NCBI GenBank assembly: GCA_030642845.1
Contig: DAOWMZ010000008.1
Location: 1 to 15,495 of the forward strand
Direction of reading: 5' to 3'
DNA length: 15,495 nt
Source of the DNA: Candidatus Zixiibacteriota bacterium
GTDB lineage: Bacteria; Zixibacteria; MSB-5A5; GN15; FEB-12
The first letter of the stretch is position 1, and each line of letters starts with the position of its first letter. The notes beneath the pieces were generated by a model. That model was not told where the DNA came from. It did not search any database and saw only the letters and a program-made list of their open reading frames with translations. Position numbers and translations under genes: made by a program. Of the stretch, positions 13,546-15,495 are shown one piece after another.

Positions 13546-14235
13546 GTGCTTGATGGTATGCTCGGATTTGCTGCCGGAGTTATGATTGCAGCCAGCTATT
13601 GGTCACTTCTGGCACCTGCCATAGAAATGTCGGAAGGAATGTCCGTTCCCTCATGGGTTCCGGCCGTAGTAGGATTTTTAACGGGAGCATTTTTCTTAAG
13701 ACTGATCGATAGAATCCTTCCGCACCTTCATCGCGGAATGAAAACTAATCAGGCCGAGGGTATTAAGACAAGTTGGCAGAGAACTACTCTTTTGGTTCTG
13801 GCTATCACTTTACATAATATCCCAGAGGGTCTGGCTGTTGGTGTTGCGTTTGGTGCAGCAGCCGTTGGTTTGGAATCGGCAACACTTGCCGGGGCGGTAG
13901 CACTGGCAATTGGAATCGGTATTCAGAATTTCCCCGAAGGAACTGCAGTTTCAATGCCATTAAGACGTGAAAAATTTTCCAGAATGAGAAGTTTTTGGTA
14001 TGGCCAGTTATCAGGTATTGTCGAACCAATGGCCGGTGTTTTTGGTGCCGCCCTGGTTATAATGGCTCGTCCGATTTTACCTTACGCTCTAGCTTTTGCT
14101 GCCGGAGCCATGATTTTTGTAGTAATTGAAGAATTAGTACCCGAGTCACAAACGGGCGGACATTCTCACGCTGCTACTATGGGAGCAATTCTTGGTTTTG
14201 CAGTAATGATGACTTTGGATGTAGCTCTTGGGTAA
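13546..14235 (+). CDS. ZIP family metal transporter (main part; frameshifted from its N terminus)
   Basis: 229 residues readable from GTG 13546, comprising about seven membrane helices. Imports or moves divalent metals such as zinc, iron or manganese across the inner membrane. Seen: the paired helix motifs HNIPEG (about 13813-13830) and QNFPEG (about 13924-13941) that form the metal path, and a later VIEELVPE segment. The GTG frame lacks the first helix, which lies in another frame at 13425-13544. No ribosome site suits GTG 13546, although TAA-A-GTG could permit coupled restart. With one A removed the gene is a complete protein of about 269 residues. Alternatives: assembly error, a real inactivating mutation, or programmed +1 frameshift. 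As a metal importer it suits the iron and PerR setting. Confidence 0.88.
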   Translation: MLDGMLGFAAGVMIAASYWSLLAPAIEMSEGMSVPSWVPAVVGFLTGAFFLRLIDRILPHLHRGMKTNQAEGIKTSWQRTTLLVLAITLHNIPEGLAVGVAFGAAAVGLESATLAGAVALAIGIGIQNFPEGTAVSMPLRREKFSRMRSFWYGQLSGIVEPMAGVFGAALVIMARPILPYALAFAAGAMIFVVIEELVPESQTGGHSHAATMGAILGFAVMMTLDVALG

Positions 14236-14518
14236 TATCAAATCAATCGTAAGATAGGTCTTCCATGTCTTGTATCTGCGTCCGCTCGGATTCTCTTAAA
14301 AGCGGATTGGATATTATTCTGATTTAAAAATCGGAATAGTTCCGAATCGCTTCAGAAGTGAGATGTGTTGTATGTCGCAGTGATACAAAAGATTACGGTG
14401 TATTCCCACTAAACCTCCGCCAAGTTTATTTTTATGATTGAAACATAATTAGCAATCAAGTGTTAAACTAATAATAATAAATTGACTAACGATAAAGCCG
14501 ATATTATATTTTAAGCTT
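14236..14518. other. Intergenic region with stem-loops before the efflux locus
   Basis: 283 bases with no gene seen. An inverted repeat TCCGCT/AGCGGA spans 14281-14306, and an 8-bp stem-loop (TTCTGATT/AATCGGAA, one T-G pair, loop TAAA) lies at 14317-14336. Either may end the upstream transcript, though no T-run follows. A good promoter closes the region (listed separately). Confidence 0.5.
14482..14510 (+). promoter_or_regulatory. Sigma-70-like promoter for the secreted Cys/His-rich protein
   Basis: TTGACT (14482-14487) and TATATT (14505-14510) with the ideal 17-base spacer. The predicted transcript start, about 7 bases later, falls within a few bases of ATG 14519, implying a leaderless or nearly leaderless message. 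Confidence 0.6.
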
Positions 14519-14947
14519 ATGAATTTACAGATTAAAAAAATAATCACTTCACTTATGAATTTGATATTTCTGGTTGGAATAATCTTTGCAGGAAACAGTA
14601 ATGTTCTATGTATCGGCAATGATGGAAATATTAAAGTTGAAACGATTTGCCTGCCTTGTTGCGGTGAAACAGAAATCTGTAAATTCGATGTGACTGAGGA
14701 TATTCATGATGAGCATAGCGATTGTAATGATTGTTATGATCTGGAGCTAACCGGATCACAATGGTTAAAACGTAATCGAACAACTGATTATAGTTATGTG
14801 GTAAAATCAAGTTCAATACCTGTAATTGAATCAATAATATCAACTTCATCAACCGTTAGCGTTGATTTAAATATTCTTAAATATCATTCAATTTTTGGGC
14901 AAAGCCCGCCGTCCTTATCATTAGCAACAGTAATCATTCGTTGTTGA
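14519..14947 (+). CDS. Small secreted Cys/His-rich protein of a metal-efflux locus
   Basis: 142 residues with an N-terminal signal peptide (Lys-rich start, then a hydrophobic stretch to about residue 25). The mature part has VLCIGNDGNIKVE, then a cluster of cysteines (LPCCGETEIC) and HSDCNDCYDLEL, and ends in PPSLSLATVIIRC. I recall similar small exported proteins, with LCxGxDG near the front and a C-x2-C-x-D segment, sitting before CzcC/CusC-type efflux genes; this memory could not be checked. The gene for such an outer-membrane protein follows at 15043. Metal binding or sensing in the periplasm is plausible. No ribosome site is seen before ATG 14519 and the promoter is very close. ATG at codon 13 is an alternative start but also lacks a ribosome site and would shorten the signal peptide. 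Confidence 0.7.
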   Translation: MNLQIKKIITSLMNLIFLVGIIFAGNSNVLCIGNDGNIKVETICLPCCGETEICKFDVTEDIHDEHSDCNDCYDLELTGSQWLKRNRTTDYSYVVKSSSIPVIESIISTSSTVSVDLNILKYHSIFGQSPPSLSLATVIIRC

Positions 14948-15042
14948 TTCTTTCATCTCACTAATTAATTGAATAATACTCCAGCACAACCTGGCTACAG
15001 GTATGAGTGGAGAATTGCATTAACCTATTTGGAGAATTGTAG

Positions 15043-15495
15043 ATGAAAGGAAAAACAGACATATTAAGAGCTTCTATATTAGCGATTATTTTGTTTCTAT
15101 CATCAAATGCCCGGGCATTTGATTTCTGGCAAGCCCCATTTGATACTAATGAATCTAAAATAGAATTAAGTGATTCTGTCATGACCCTGAATGATGCCCT
15201 TAAATTGGTAGCAACAGAAAACCCCATTTTGAAGTCATTCAACTTCCAACTACAGGCTGCGAGAAGCAACCTTAAGCAGGCAGGACTCTGGTCAAATCCG
15301 GAGTTGAATGCTGAGTTTGAGGAGTTTGGATGGAACGCCCCCGGATTCAAAGAATCGGAATTTTCAATCTCAGTCAGCCAGGAATTTGAGTTTTTTGGAC
15401 AACGGAGTGCAAGAAAGAAGATTGCAAATACTCAAATTGATGCTGTAGAATTACATATTAAACTTTCTGCATTTGATCTTTATCTTGAAACAAAA
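15043..15495 (+). CDS. TolC/CzcC-type outer-membrane efflux protein (3' partial)
   Basis: 151 codons are visible and the gene runs off the window end. A signal peptide (residues 1-23, ending SNARA) is followed by MTLNDALKLV, ENPILKSF, QAGLWSNPELNAEFEEFG and SISVSQEFEFFGQR. These are the standard opening motifs of outer-membrane efflux channels, and the NPEL...E-F and SQEFEFFGQR wording is closest to the heavy-metal (CzcC/CusC) branch. It would form the outer-membrane exit of a tripartite pump, with adaptor and RND pump genes expected downstream outside the window. GGAG (15031-15034) lies 8 bases before ATG. The branch assignment is less sure than the family. Confidence 0.88.
   Translation, partial: MKGKTDILRASILAIILFLSSNARAFDFWQAPFDTNESKIELSDSVMTLNDALKLVATENPILKSFNFQLQAARSNLKQAGLWSNPELNAEFEEFGWNAPGFKESEFSISVSQEFEFFGQRSARKKIANTQIDAVELHIKLSAFDLYLETK

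Noticed and set aside
15003..15039. Six-codon ORF (MSGELH) and a 9-base direct repeat GGAGAATTG (15009, 15031) before the efflux gene, as a possible leader peptide
   Set aside because: The peptide is too short, has no ribosome site and no regulatory codon run; the repeat may simply duplicate a ribosome site.
14961..15350. Minus-strand ORF of 129 codons opposite the efflux gene
   Set aside because: The plus strand encodes a signal peptide and outer-membrane efflux motifs here, so the minus frame is chance.

Overview
The window is AT-rich bacterial chromosome with tight, operon-like gene packing. The gene set combines maturation of a cbb3-type (high-affinity) oxygen reductase, a superoxide reductase/rubrerythrin type of oxygen defence, and a 2-oxo acid dehydrogenase complex. 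That mix suggests a microaerophile or an oxygen-tolerant anaerobe. Phylum cannot be fixed from the sequence alone. The gene style and intergenic palindromes fit an uncultured FCB-like or related lineage, but this is a guess.

Region by region. (1) 1-2511, plus strand: the end of a cbb3 oxidase assembly operon, with ccoG/fixG (5' end outside the window), fixH, and a TauE/SafE-type membrane protein. (2) 2591-3289, plus: lipB, octanoyltransferase. (3) 3290-3530: a short convergent spacer packed with five different stem-loops. (4) 3531-8269, minus: a four-gene operon E1alpha-E1beta-E2-E3 for a branched-chain-like 2-oxo acid dehydrogenase, whose E2 lipoyl domain is a plausible client of lipB. (5) 8270-8734: a very AT-rich divergent control region with inverted repeats. 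(6) 8735-14235, plus: a PerR-like Fur-family regulator with a perfect inverted repeat just upstream. It is followed by an oxidative-stress and iron block: a ferritin-like protein of unknown type, a typical 2-Cys peroxiredoxin, desulfoferrodoxin (superoxide reductase), two rubrerythrin-like diiron proteins without rubredoxin domains, ferritin, a 53-residue rubredoxin, a ferredoxin-NADP reductase-type flavoprotein, and a ZIP metal transporter with a one-base frameshift. (7) 14519-15495, plus: the start of a heavy-metal efflux locus, with a small secreted Cys/His-rich protein behind a good sigma-70-like promoter, then the 5' part of a TolC/CzcC-type outer-membrane efflux gene that runs out of the window.

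How it may work together (inference): NADPH electrons pass through the flavoprotein to rubredoxin and on to superoxide reductase and the rubrerythrins. These reduce superoxide and peroxide to water while ferritin stores the iron and peroxiredoxin handles the remaining peroxide. PerR would switch the block on with peroxide. The block resembles a full anaerobe-type detoxification chain placed under one regulator. No tRNA, rRNA, CRISPR array, transposase or phage gene was seen.
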